Positions 45,077 to 54,941 of a DNA stretch of 64,000 nucleotides are shown in pieces. The notes beneath the pieces are model-generated. The model ran no database searches. It was given only the letters and a program-made list of their open reading frames with translations, and was not told where the DNA came from. The translations under genes were made by a program, and so were the position numbers. This DNA comes from Azospirillum sp. TSH58 (GTDB lineage Bacteria; Pseudomonadota; Alphaproteobacteria; Azospirillales; Azospirillaceae): contig NZ_CP022364.1 of the NCBI RefSeq assembly GCF_003119115.1, positions 830,501 through 894,500 of the forward strand, written 5' to 3'. Within the stretch, counting starts at the first letter, position 1, and every line of letters starts with the position of its first letter.

Positions 45077-46405
45077 ATGTGGCCGATGAAGCGAAAGGAA
45101 CAGGAGACGCGCAACCGGGCGGCACAGCCCCCGCGCGTTCTTCTTCCTTCCGCCGTCTCGGAAAAGATGCCGATGCGTTCGGGACGGGCGCCGGTTCCGC
45201 TGCGCGGCGCCAAGGAGGCCCGCGACGCCGTGACGCTCGCCCGGCTGCTGCGCGGCACCATCACCCCCCTGCGCGGCGACGAGGTGCTGGCCCTGCTGGA
45301 GCCCCACCGCCCGCGTCTGGTGCCAAAGCCGGTCAATCCGCTGGGCGCCATGCTCGGCCAGCCGCAGGGCCGCCTGCTGGAGGCGCTGCTGCGCCCCACC
45401 GCGCCGATCATCCTGGACGTGCTTCTGCCCCGCCTGCGCGATCATCTGATCGACCGCGTCGTCCACAACAAGAGCACCGCCGAGGACGGGCTCCCCGGCG
45501 CGCTTGAGGTGGCCACCGCCCTGCGCGCCCTGGTCGCCCTGCTGCGCGGCGCCGGGCGCGGCGCCGTGCTGTCGGTGGTGTCGGCGATCGAGGCCGACGC
45601 CCGCGCCGACGCCGACCGTCTGGTGCGCGGCGAGACATCGGCCGCGGAGGACGACCCGGCCGGCGCCACCGCGGGCGCCATGGACGGCCTCGCCCACGCC
45701 CTGCTGCGCTTCGAGGCGCGGCGGCTGATGCTGGAGACGCTGGGCGCCACCGTGGCGCTGCGCGACGTCGTCTACCAGTCGCGCCGCCTCACCCGCCACG
45801 CCTTGCGCCGCGCGGCGGAGGCCATGGACGGTTTCGGCGCCGACCGCGGCATCAAGGCGCTGCACGCCAGCCTCGCCACGCTGGCCTCGGTGGACGGGCT
45901 GCTCGTCGTCGCCCTGCGGAACCTGGACGACCAGGAGGAGCACCGCGAGGAGGCCAACGCCTTCGTCGAGCCCGCCGACCGCAAGGCGATGAACGATTGC
46001 CTGTCGGCGGCGTGGCGGCTTTCCGACACGCTGTTCGATCTTGTCGGAAAGGCCGCCAACGGCGGCGACCTCGACGAGCTGCTGTTCGAGGCGCTGCTGC
46101 GCCAGCTCCGCTCCCTGCATCAGTTCTGCACCGACCTCGACCACGCCGGCCGGCCGGCGGTGCTCGACACGCTGGAGCGCCGTCTGGCCGAGCGCAGCCG
46201 CGCGCTGGCCGGCATCGCCGGGGAGCGTCTCGTCGGCATCCTGCTGGCCCGCCCCGCCGACCCGGCGAAGGCGCGCCGCCTGCTCGCCCGCGGCCAGTCG
46301 CTGGCCCAGCTTCTCTATGACATGGGCCAGGACGGCGACGAGTTGGAGGCGCTGGCGCTGCGCCTCGTCGTCGCCCGCGACGCGCTGAACCACGCCGCCG
46401 CCTGA
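45077..46405 (+). CDS. Unknown helical protein between draT and nifH
   Basis: 442 aa from the ATG at 45077 (an ATG at 45086 is also possible). No family was recognised. It is almost all alpha-helix, rich in Ala, Leu and Arg, without signal peptide or membrane segment and without Cys-rich motifs. Recurrent pattern LRALVALLRGAGRGAVLSVV and LDELLFEALLRQLRSLHQFC suggests helical repeats or a coiled bundle. The AT-rich 247 bases above it (44830-45076), between divergent draT and this gene, should hold both promoters. Position hints at nitrogenase control but nothing in the sequence proves it. Confidence 0.65.
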   Translation: MWPMKRKEQETRNRAAQPPRVLLPSAVSEKMPMRSGRAPVPLRGAKEARDAVTLARLLRGTITPLRGDEVLALLEPHRPRLVPKPVNPLGAMLGQPQGRLLEALLRPTAPIILDVLLPRLRDHLIDRVVHNKSTAEDGLPGALEVATALRALVALLRGAGRGAVLSVVSAIEADARADADRLVRGETSAAEDDPAGATAGAMDGLAHALLRFEARRLMLETLGATVALRDVVYQSRRLTRHALRRAAEAMDGFGADRGIKALHASLATLASVDGLLVVALRNLDDQEEHREEANAFVEPADRKAMNDCLSAAWRLSDTLFDLVGKAANGGDLDELLFEALLRQLRSLHQFCTDLDHAGRPAVLDTLERRLAERSRALAGIAGERLVGILLARPADPAKARRLLARGQSLAQLLYDMGQDGDELEALALRLVVARDALNHAAA

Positions 46406-46484
46406 CGCCGCCGCCCGAGCCGTCGGGGCGCAATCCGTCCACACCTCCTTTTCATTGCGAGAGACCCGACAAAATGTCGGGCTT

Positions 46485-46509
46485 TGTCGGGTATGTCACA
46501 GGCCCGACA
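46485..46509. promoter_or_regulatory. Overlapping NifA sites of nifH
   Basis: TGT-CGGGTATGTC-ACA (46485-46500) overlaps TGT-CACAGGCCCG-ACA (46494-46509). Both fit TGT-N10-ACA. An inverted CCCGAC-AAAAT-GTCGGG (46465-46481) lies just upstream. The site is about 79 bases above the -24 element with AT-rich DNA between, fit for IHF bending. Confidence 0.9.
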
Positions 46510-46578
46510 AAGCGGGCCACGCGCGTCCGCAATCTATATTCTTATTCATTTTCAATGACTTAAAAATTTTTAGCGAAC

Positions 46579-46593
46579 TGGCACGGGGGATGC
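46579..46593 (+). promoter_or_regulatory. Sigma-54 promoter of nifHDK
   Basis: TGGCACGGGGGATGC with GG-N10-GC spacing; start expected near 46605, 72 bases before nifH. Confidence 0.92.
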
Positions 46594-46670
46594 AGAGAAG
46601 GGGTCGAAGCGGCCGCTGGGCAGGCCGCCCCGGAATTGAAGACACCCTGTAGACCCAAGCAAAGGAGTAA

Positions 46671-47558
<888 letters not shown>

Positions 47559-47593
47559 TACCTGGGTCCCTGACGGGGCACAGGTCTGAACTG

Positions 47594-47645
47594 GCCCCCT
47601 CCCCAGCCCACTCCGCCCTTGTGCGCGGGGTGGGAGAGAGGGGGC
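47594..47645 (+). promoter_or_regulatory. Hairpin in the nifH-nifD intergenic region
   Basis: GCCCCCTC (47594-47601) pairs with GAGGGGGC (47638-47645), with further partial pairing inside. There is no T-run, so it is more likely an mRNA-stabilising element for the abundant nifH message than a full terminator. Confidence 0.5.
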
Positions 47646-47699
47646 TCGGTCCCGCGCTGCAGTGGCGCGGACAATGAGAGCATGCAGGAGACTGGCACC

Positions 47700-49139
47700 A
47701 TGAGCCTGTCCGTGAACGAAGGCGTCGACGTCAAGGGTCTCGTCGACAAGGTTCTCGAAGCGTATCCCGAGAAGTCCCGCAAGCGCCGCGCCAAGCACCT
47801 GAACGTGCTGGAAGCCGAGGCCAAGGACTGCGGCGTCAAGTCGAACATCAAGTCGATCCCCGGTGTGATGACCATCCGTGGTTGCGCCTACGCCGGTTCC
47901 AAGGGCGTGGTGTGGGGTCCGATCAAGGACATGATCCACATCTCCCACGGCCCGGTCGGCTGCGGCTACTACTCCTGGTCCGGCCGCCGCAACTACTATG
48001 TCGGCGACACCGGCGTGGACAGCTGGGGCACGATGCACTTCACCTCCGACTTCCAGGAGAAGGACATCGTCTTCGGCGGCGACAAGAAGCTGCACAAGGT
48101 GATCGAGGAGATCAACGAGCTGTTCCCGCTCGTCAACGGCATCTCCATCCAGTCCGAGTGCCCGATCGGCCTGATCGGCGACGACATCGAGGCGGTCGCC
48201 CGCGCCAAGTCCGAGGAGTTGGGCAAGCCGGTCGTTCCGGTCCGTTGCGAAGGCTTCCGCGGCGTCTCCCAGTCGCTGGGCCACCACATCGCCAACGACG
48301 TCATCCGCGACTGGATCTTCGAGAAGACCGAGCCGAAGGAAGGCTTCGTCTCCACCCCGTACGACGTCACCATCATCGGTGACTACAACATCGGTGGCGA
48401 CGCCTGGGCCAGCCGCATCCTGCTGGAGGAGATCGGCCTGCGCGTGATCGCCCAGTGGTCGGGCGACGGCACGCTCGCCGAGCTGGAGAACACGCCGAAG
48501 GCGAAGGTGAACCTCATCCACTGCTACCGCTCGATGAACTACATCGCGCGCCACATGGAAGAGAAGTTCGGTATTCCGTGGATGGAGTACAACTTCTTCG
48601 GCCCGTCGCAGATCGCCGAGTCCCTGCGCAAGATCGCCGCCCTCTTCGATGACACCATCAAGGAGAACGCGGAAAAGGTCATCGCCAAGTACCAGCCGAT
48701 GGTCGACGCCGTCATCGCCAAGTTCAAGCCGCGGCTCGAAGGCAAGAAGGTGATGATCTACGTCGGCGGCCTGCGTCCGCGCCACGTGGTCGACGCCTAC
48801 CATGACCTGGGCATGGAGATCGTCGGCACGGGCTACGAATTCGCCCACAACGACGACTATCAGCGCACCCAGCACTACGTGAAGGAAGGCACGCTGATCT
48901 ACGACGACGTCACCGCCTTCGAACTGGAGAAGTTCGTCGAGGTGATGCGTCCGGACCTCGTCGCCTCGGGCATCAAGGAAAAGTACGTCTTCCAGAAGAT
49001 GGGCCTGCCCTTCCGCCAGATGCACTCCTGGGATTACTCGGGTCCGTATCACGGCTACGACGGCTTCGCGATCTTCGCCCGCGACATGGATCTGGCCATC
49101 AACAACCCCGTCTGGGGCATCATGAAGGCTCCGTTCTAA
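47700..49139 (+). CDS. nifD: Nitrogenase MoFe protein alpha chain NifD
   Basis: 479 aa from the ATG at 47700 (AGGAG site upstream; an ATG at 47682 is less likely). P-cluster ligand Cys in [10 protein letters not shown] and [10 protein letters not shown], the third in [11 protein letters not shown]; the FeMo-co Cys in [15 protein letters not shown]'s neighbourhood (HCYRS) and His in [22 protein letters not shown]. Forms the alpha2beta2 tetramer with NifK that reduces N2. Confidence 0.99.
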   Translation: MSLSVNEGVDVKGLVDKVLEAYPEKSRKRRAKHLNVLEAEAKDCGVKSNIKSIPGVMTIRGCAYAGSKGVVWGPIKDMIHISHGPVGCGYYSWSGRRNYYVGDTGVDSWGTMHFTSDFQEKDIVFGGDKKLHKVIEEINELFPLVNGISIQSECPIGLIGDDIEAVARAKSEELGKPVVPVRCEGFRGVSQSLGHHIANDVIRDWIFEKTEPKEGFVSTPYDVTIIGDYNIGGDAWASRILLEEIGLRVIAQWSGDGTLAELENTPKAKVNLIHCYRSMNYIARHMEEKFGIPWMEYNFFGPSQIAESLRKIAALFDDTIKENAEKVIAKYQPMVDAVIAKFKPRLEGKKVMIYVGGLRPRHVVDAYHDLGMEIVGTGYEFAHNDDYQRTQHYVKEGTLIYDDVTAFELEKFVEVMRPDLVASGIKEKYVFQKMGLPFRQMHSWDYSGPYHGYDGFAIFARDMDLAINNPVWGIMKAPF

Positions 49140-49169
49140 AGCGGCCTCTGGAAGATAGGAGTAATGAGC

Positions 49170-50729
49170 ATGTCCCACCCCGTTTCCCAGAGCGCCGACA
49201 AGGTCATCGACCACTTCACGCTCTTCCGTCAGCCCGAATACAAGGAGCTGCTCGAGCGCAAGAAGACGGAGTTCGAGTACGGCCACTCCGACGAAGAGGT
49301 CGCCCGGGTTTCCGCGTGGACCAAGACGGAAGAGTACAAGGAAAAGAACTTCGCCCGTGAGGCGGTCGTCATCAACCCGACGAAGGCCTGCCAGCCGATC
49401 GGCGCGATGTTCGCGGCCCAGGGCTTCGAGGGCACCCTGCCCTTCGTCCATGGTTCGCAGGGCTGCGTCGCCTACTACCGCACGCACCTCACCCGCCACT
49501 TCAAGGAGCCGAACTCCGCGGTCTCCTCGTCGATGACGGAAGACGCGGCGGTGTTCGGCGGCCTGAACAACATGATCGACGGCCTGGCCAACGCCTACGC
49601 TCTGTACAAGCCGAAGATGATCGCCGTAATGACCACCTGCATGGCCGAGGTCATCGGCGACGACCTCTCCGGCTTCATCAGCAACGCGAAGAACAAGGAA
49701 AGCGTCCCGGCGGATTTCCCGGTTCCCTTCGCCCACACCCCGGCCTTCGTCGGCAGCCACATCGTCGGCTACGACAACATGATCAAGGGCGTCCTGACCC
49801 ACTTCTGGGGCACGTCGGAGAACTTCGACACCCCGAAGAACGAGACGATCAACCTGATCCCGGGCTTCGACGGCTTCGCAGTCGGCAACAACCGCGAGCT
49901 GAAGCGCATCGCCGGCCTGTTCGGCATCCAGCTGACCATCCTGTCGGACGTGTCGGACAACTTCGACACCCCGGCCGACGGCGAGTACCGCATGTATGAC
50001 GGCGGCACCCCGCTGGAGGCCACGAAGGAGGCCGTCCACGCCAAGGCCACCATCTCCATGCAGGAATACTGCACCCCGCAGTCCCTGCAGTTCATCAAGG
50101 AGAAGGGCCAGCAGGTCGCCAAGTACAACTACCCGATGGGCGTCACCGGCACCGACGAGCTTCTGCTGAAGCTGGCCGAGCTGTCCGGCAAGCCGGTCCC
50201 GGCGGAGCTGAAGCTGGAGCGCGGCCGTCTCGTCGACGCCATCGCCGACAGCCACACCCACCTGCACGGCAAGCGCTTCGCCGTGTACGGCGACCCGGAC
50301 TTCTGCCTGGGCATGTCGAAGTTCCTGATGGAGCTGGGCGCCGAGCCGGTGCACATCCTGTCCACCTCCGGCTCGAAGAAGTGGGAGAAGCAGGTCCAGA
50401 AGGTGCTTGACGCCTCGCCGTTCGGCAAGTCCGGCAAGGCCTACGGCGGCAAGGACCTCTGGCACCTGCGCTCGCTGCTGTTCACCGACAAGGTCGACTA
50501 CATCATCGGCAACAGCTACGGCAAGTATCTGGAGCGCGATACCAAGATCCCGCTCATCCGCCTGACCTACCCGATCTTCGACCGCCACCACCATCACCGT
50601 TACCCGACCTGGGGCTACCAGGGCGCTCTGAACGTGCTGGTGCGCATCCTGGATCGGATCTTCGAGGATATGGACGCCAACACGAACATCGTCGGCGAGA
50701 CCGACTACTCGTTCGATCTGGTGCGCTGA
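49170..50729 (+). CDS. nifK: Nitrogenase MoFe protein beta chain NifK
   Basis: 519 aa. The ATG at 49170 is preferred over 49164 because AGGAG (49157-49161) is eight bases away, against two. P-cluster ligands: [36 protein letters not shown], and [15 protein letters not shown]. The rest ([44 protein letters not shown]) is typical NifK. Last gene of nifHDK before a strong terminator. Confidence 0.99.
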   Translation: MSHPVSQSADKVIDHFTLFRQPEYKELLERKKTEFEYGHSDEEVARVSAWTKTEEYKEKNFAREAVVINPTKACQPIGAMFAAQGFEGTLPFVHGSQGCVAYYRTHLTRHFKEPNSAVSSSMTEDAAVFGGLNNMIDGLANAYALYKPKMIAVMTTCMAEVIGDDLSGFISNAKNKESVPADFPVPFAHTPAFVGSHIVGYDNMIKGVLTHFWGTSENFDTPKNETINLIPGFDGFAVGNNRELKRIAGLFGIQLTILSDVSDNFDTPADGEYRMYDGGTPLEATKEAVHAKATISMQEYCTPQSLQFIKEKGQQVAKYNYPMGVTGTDELLLKLAELSGKPVPAELKLERGRLVDAIADSHTHLHGKRFAVYGDPDFCLGMSKFLMELGAEPVHILSTSGSKKWEKQVQKVLDASPFGKSGKAYGGKDLWHLRSLLFTDKVDYIIGNSYGKYLERDTKIPLIRLTYPIFDRHHHHRYPTWGYQGALNVLVRILDRIFEDMDANTNIVGETDYSFDLVR

Positions 50730-50783
50730 CCTCCCCCGGCCGGCGCGGGGCCTCCATCCCCCCGCCCGGCCGCTTCCCCGGAG

Positions 50784-50826
50784 AGCCGGAGTCCACCCGC
50801 AAGGTGGGCTCCGGCTTTTCCTTTTC
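50784..50826 (+). terminator. Rho-independent terminator of nifHDK
   Basis: AGCCGGAGTCCACC-CGCAA-GGTGGGCTCCGGCT (50784-50816, one mismatch) followed by TTTCCTTTTCC, 55 bases after the nifK stop. Confidence 0.9.
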
Positions 50827-50849
50827 CGGCCCATAGCCACACACTTAAA

Positions 50850-50870
50850 CACGGACTATGTCAGTCCGTG
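50850..50870. promoter_or_regulatory. Inverted repeat, probable Rrf2 operator
   Basis: CACGGACT-ATGTC-AGTCCGTG is a perfect eight-base inverted repeat with five-base spacer. A partial copy (CGGACTGATACGGTCTG, 50895-50911) lies nearer the start. Both are within 95 bases of the Rrf2-type gene. Confidence 0.6.
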
Positions 50871-50941
50871 TTTTTGACCTTGCGCCCGATAACGCGGACT
50901 GATACGGTCTGTGTTGTCGAGACCGTTGGACGGGCCACGCC

Positions 50942-51472
50942 ATGGCACACCTCACCGCAAGCGTCGAATACGGCATCCACTGCCTGCTCTGGCTGGCCGC
51001 CACCGGCGACACGCCGCTGAGCAGCCGGGATCTGGCGGAGTTGCAGGGCATCTCCCCCTCCTTCCTCGCCAAGATTTTCCCGAAGCTGGAGAAGGCGGGG
51101 ATCGTCACGGCCAGCGAAGGGGTGCGCGGCGGCTACCGCCTCGCCAAGCCACCGGCGGACATCAGCTTCCTCGCCATCGTCGACGCCATCGAGGGCGAGA
51201 AGCCGCTGTTCGAGTGCCAGGAGATCCGCGGCCGCTGCGCGGTCTTCAACGACAGACCGCCGGATTGGGCGACTTCCGGCGTCTGCGCCATCCACGCCGT
51301 GATGCTGAAGGCCGAGAAGGCGATGCGCGACACGCTGGCCAAGGAAACGCTGGCCAGCGTCGGCGAGACCTTCGGCCGCAAGGCCCCGCCGGCGTTCCAA
51401 GGCGACGTCCGGACCTGGATCGACGCGCGCCTCGGCGCCCGCGCCGCGTCCCGGACACGGCAGACACCGTAG
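50942..51472 (+). CDS. Rrf2-family transcription regulator
   Basis: 176 aa. N-terminal winged HTH (SSRDLAELQGISPSFLAKIFPKLEKAGIVTASEGVRGGYRLAKP) of Rrf2 proteins. Three cysteines (ECQEIRGRCAVFNDRPPDWATSGVCAI; C-x7-C-x16-C) fall where IscR/NsrR/RirA bind an Fe-S cluster, so it may sense iron, redox or nitric oxide. It is next to nifHDK but after a terminator; it probably controls the flavoprotein gene that follows. Confidence 0.87.
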   Translation: MAHLTASVEYGIHCLLWLAATGDTPLSSRDLAELQGISPSFLAKIFPKLEKAGIVTASEGVRGGYRLAKPPADISFLAIVDAIEGEKPLFECQEIRGRCAVFNDRPPDWATSGVCAIHAVMLKAEKAMRDTLAKETLASVGETFGRKAPPAFQGDVRTWIDARLGARAASRTRQTP

Positions 51473-51617
51473 CCGGCGCCCTGGCCGGCCCGGCCACCAC
51501 GCCTCACCCGATGCCCTGAAACACCTCCCGGACCTCCGCCGGACGGACGGGATGGCTGCCGCGCACCCGCGCGCCAGAACGCTCCCCCCTGTCCGGCTTT
51601 CAGAAGGACACACAGTC

Positions 51618-52826
51618 ATGACAAAGCAGATCGTCATCGCCGGTTCCGGCTTCGCCGGGCTGTGGGCCGCCCTCTCCGCCGCCCGCGCCGTGGCGCTGGC
51701 CGGCCGGGACAGCGACGTCGCGATCACCGTCGTCTCGCCGGTCCCACAGCTCCACATCCGCCCGCGCCTCTACGAAGCGGTGCTGGAGGGCATGGCGCCG
51801 GACCTCGCGGCGCTGTTCGAGGCCGTGGGCGTCCGCCACATTCCCGGCGTCGTGGAGACGATCCACGCCGACCGCCGCGCGGTGGACGCCACCGGCACCG
51901 ACGGCGCCCGGTTCACCCTGCCCTACGACCGCTTCGTCCTGGCCGCCGGCAGCCGCCTGTTCACCCCGCCCATTCCCGGCCTCGCCGAGCACGCCTTCAA
52001 CGTCGACCAGCTCGACAGCGCCCACACCCTCGACGCCCATCTGAAGGCCCTGGCCGCCCGGCCTGAGACGGCGGCGCGCAACACCGTCGTGGTGGCCGGC
52101 GGCGGCTTCACCGGCATCGAGACGGCGGCGGAGATGCCGGACCGGCTGCGCGCCATCCTGGGTGCGGACGCCAAGGTCCGCGTCCTGGTGGTCGAGCAGG
52201 CCCCCGCCATCGGCCCCGACCTCGGCCCCGTGCCGAGGCCCGTCATCGAGCAGGCGCTGGCCGAATGCGGCGTCGAGATCGTCGCCGGCACGGCCGTCGC
52301 CGCCATCGACGCCGACGGCGTGACCACCGCCACCGGCGAACGCATCGCCGCCGCCACCGTCGTCTGGACGGCGGGCGCCCGCGCCAACCCGCTGGCCGCG
52401 CAGATCAGCGGCGGGCATGACCGGTTCGGGCGCGTCCCGGCCGACCCGTTCCTGCGGGCGGTCGGCGCCGATGGGATCTTCGTCACCGGGGACGTGGCGC
52501 GGGCCGCCACCGACGACCTCGGCAACGTCGCCGCGATGTCCTGCCAGCACGCCCTCAGCCTGGGCCGCGTCGCCGGCCACAACGCCGCGGCGGAACTGGT
52601 CGGCCTGCCCATCCACCCCTACAGCCAGCCCAAATACGTGACCTGCCTCGACCTCGGCCCGTGGGGCGCTCTCTTCACCGAAGGCTGGGATCGTCAGGTC
52701 CGGCTGACCCGCGAAGAAGGCAAGGCGGTGAAGCGCGAGATCAACACCAAGTGGATCTACCCGCCCCAGCCGGACCGCGAGGCGGTCTTCGCCGTCGCCA
52801 ACCCCGACTATGTGATCGTCCCCTGA
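51618..52826 (+). CDS. FAD-dependent NADH dehydrogenase, NDH-2-like
   Basis: 402 aa. Two dinucleotide folds: IAGSGFAGLWAALSA at the N-terminus for FAD and VVAGGGFTGIETAAEMP near residue 160 for NAD(P)H. VFVTGD-type motif GIFVTGDVARA binds FAD ribityl. No redox-active CxxC pair is present, so it resembles NDH-2/Ndh or related quinone reductases. It follows the Rrf2 gene by 145 bases and is probably its target. Membrane attachment would be peripheral; no segment is seen. Confidence 0.83.
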   Translation: MTKQIVIAGSGFAGLWAALSAARAVALAGRDSDVAITVVSPVPQLHIRPRLYEAVLEGMAPDLAALFEAVGVRHIPGVVETIHADRRAVDATGTDGARFTLPYDRFVLAAGSRLFTPPIPGLAEHAFNVDQLDSAHTLDAHLKALAARPETAARNTVVVAGGGFTGIETAAEMPDRLRAILGADAKVRVLVVEQAPAIGPDLGPVPRPVIEQALAECGVEIVAGTAVAAIDADGVTTATGERIAAATVVWTAGARANPLAAQISGGHDRFGRVPADPFLRAVGADGIFVTGDVARAATDDLGNVAAMSCQHALSLGRVAGHNAAAELVGLPIHPYSQPKYVTCLDLGPWGALFTEGWDRQVRLTREEGKAVKREINTKWIYPPQPDREAVFAVANPDYVIVP

Positions 52827-53248
52827 CGGCGGGCGGTGGAGCCGCGCGCCATCGCGGGAGCGTGGCTCCGCACCATCGTGAACCCCCGGTGGAAAGGGTA
52901 CGGAGCCGCCCCCGGCGGTCGCTGCACCCTCCGCCTCCCCACAGCTTTCCGAAGAAGGCTGTTCGGCGCGGCGGAACCCCGCCGCCCTCCCCTGAATGCG
53001 CGGATTGCCCCCGGTTGAATGGCCGGAGCGGCAAAAGCCACGCACTCCCAACGATCACCACTTACCGAATATCCACAACATCAACAAAAAATTGCAATCT
53101 TTCCACATCATTTAAAATATATACATTCGCGAATACTTTCACCACCGCGGCGGTACGGCGCAACACGAACAATAATTAATTATTTTTTATCCAAACTCCC
53201 CATAGCCTCAGAATATCTTTCCCTTCTTACGCAACAAGGGTAATCGAG
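52827..53248. other. 422-base gene-free stretch before the chemoreceptor
   Basis: The first 200 bases are GC-rich and contain no ORF or hairpin of note. From about 53060 the DNA turns strongly AT-rich (for instance CATTTAAAATATATACATTC and TAATTAATTATTTTTTATCC) up to the chemoreceptor start. No TGT-N10-ACA site or -24/-12 element was found. The contrast with the surrounding GC-rich DNA suggests a promoter or a recently acquired segment. Confidence 0.6.
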
Positions 53249-54736
53249 ATGCCTTTTAAAGCTTTTCTAAAGTCAAGAAACACTGAAGCATCCGAGATCA
53301 CCGGCGCATTAGACAAATCTAATGGCATGATTACCTTTGACACATTTGGCAACATATTGTCGGCAAATGATCAATTTCTCCGATGTATGGGATACAGCTT
53401 TGAGGAGATCAAAGGAAAGCATCACCGGATATTCGTCGACCCGAATCTCCACGACAGTCTGGATTACAAGGATTTCTGGGAACGGCTGCGCCGGGGCGAG
53501 TTCCAGTCCTCCCTGTACAAGCGCATCGGCAAGGGCGGGCGTGAAGTCTGGATCGAGGCGTCCTACAACCCGATCAAGAACCGCCAGGGCGTCACCCACA
53601 AGGTGGTCAAGGTCTGCACCGACGTCACCGAGCGCCATCGGGAACACATCGATCTGCGCGGCAAGGCGGATGCCATCTCGAAGTCGCAGGCGGTGATCGA
53701 ATTCACCCCCGACGGCACGGTCATCACCGCCAACGAGAATTTCCTGTCCCTGCTCGGCTACACGCTGCCGGAAATCGCGGGGCGCCACCACAGCACCTTC
53801 GTCGATCCGGCCGAGCATGGCGGCCCAGACTACCGCGCCTTCTGGGAGAGCCTGCGGCAGGGCCGATTCCAGGCCGCCCAGTACAAGCGGATCGGCAAGG
53901 GCGGACGGGTGGTGTGGATTCAGGCCTCCTACAACCCGGTGTTCGACAGCAGCAACCGGCTGTCCAAGATCGTCAAGTTCGCCACCGACATCACCCGTCA
54001 GGTCGAACTTCTGGACCAGCTGAAGGCGCTGATCGACAACAACTTCACCGAGATCGACACCGCGCTCTCCGCCGCCGGCCGGCAGGCCGAGGACGCCGCC
54101 CAGCGGTCGGGCGCGACCCAGGGCACGGTCCAGACGGTCGCCGCCAGCGCCGAGGAACTGGCCGCGTCGGCCCGGGAGATCGCCGACAGCATGATCCGCT
54201 CCCGTCAGGCGGCGAGCACCGCGATGGACGAGACGGGGAACGCCGACCGGGCGGCGGCGCGGCTGACGGAGGTCGCCAAGGCGATGGGCGGCATCGTCGA
54301 CCTGATCAGCTCCATCGCCAGCCAGATCAACCTGCTGGCGCTCAACGCCACCATCGAGGCGGCGCGGGCCGGCGAGGCCGGGCGCGGCTTCGCGGTCGTC
54401 GCCAACGAGGTCAAGAATCTCGCCAACCAGTCGGCCAACGCGACCGCACAGATCTCCAAGGAGATCGAAGGCATGCAGGCCGTCTCGTCCGACGTCGTCG
54501 CGGCGCTGGGCAACATCCGCCAGGCCACCAGCAACCTGATGGAGTTCGTCACCGTCTCCGCCGGTGCGGTGGAGGAGCAGAGCGCGGTGACCGGCGACAT
54601 GTCCACCAACATGCAGAACGCCTCGGCCTCGGTCAGCGCCGTCGACCACAACATCGGCGCCATCAATTCCGCGATCACCCAGATCGCGGCGGCGGTCTCG
54701 GAAACCAAGGAAGCCGCCAAGGTCCTGGCCCGTTGA
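53249..54736 (+). CDS. aerC: Cytosolic chemoreceptor with two PAS domains, AerC-type
   Basis: 495 aa with no membrane segment. Two similar PAS domains (about residues 20-125 and 140-250; each with [37 protein letters not shown] sequence, repeated as [33 protein letters not shown]) precede an MCP signalling domain whose hairpin tip is [37 protein letters not shown] cytosolic receptor of this build, AerC of A. brasilense, binds FAD through its PAS domains and couples redox state to taxis during nitrogen fixation. The first 200 bases of the gene are AT-richer than the rest. Confidence 0.9.
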   Translation: MPFKAFLKSRNTEASEITGALDKSNGMITFDTFGNILSANDQFLRCMGYSFEEIKGKHHRIFVDPNLHDSLDYKDFWERLRRGEFQSSLYKRIGKGGREVWIEASYNPIKNRQGVTHKVVKVCTDVTERHREHIDLRGKADAISKSQAVIEFTPDGTVITANENFLSLLGYTLPEIAGRHHSTFVDPAEHGGPDYRAFWESLRQGRFQAAQYKRIGKGGRVVWIQASYNPVFDSSNRLSKIVKFATDITRQVELLDQLKALIDNNFTEIDTALSAAGRQAEDAAQRSGATQGTVQTVAASAEELAASAREIADSMIRSRQAASTAMDETGNADRAAARLTEVAKAMGGIVDLISSIASQINLLALNATIEAARAGEAGRGFAVVANEVKNLANQSANATAQISKEIEGMQAVSSDVVAALGNIRQATSNLMEFVTVSAGAVEEQSAVTGDMSTNMQNASASVSAVDHNIGAINSAITQIAAAVSETKEAAKVLAR

Positions 54737-54780
54737 GGGCGCGCGCCGGACGCCGCCCCACCATCGCCCCAGGCTGTGCG

Positions 54781-54817
54781 ATACCCGACAAAGTCCGCCA
54801 TTGTCGGGTATCGCACA
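54781..54817. promoter_or_regulatory. NifA site of nifE with flanking inverted repeat
   Basis: TGT-CGGGTATCGC-ACA at 54802-54817 fits TGT-N10-ACA and lies 46 bases above the -24. ATACCCGACA (54781-54790) and TGTCGGGTAT (54802-54811) form a perfect 10-base inverted repeat around it. Confidence 0.88.
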
Positions 54818-54862
54818 CGGGGTCCTTCACCTCAACTTGTTGAATGTAAACAATTCATTGTC

Positions 54863-54877
54863 TGGCACACCTCCTGC
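54863..54877 (+). promoter_or_regulatory. Sigma-54 promoter of nifENX
   Basis: TGGCACACCTCCTGC with GG-N10-GC spacing; start near 54889, 53 bases before nifE. Confidence 0.9.
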
Positions 54878-54941
54878 ATATGACCGACGCACAGGCGACT
54901 GACCCACAGGCGCCGATGTCGGCCAATGGCGGGAGAAGGTC

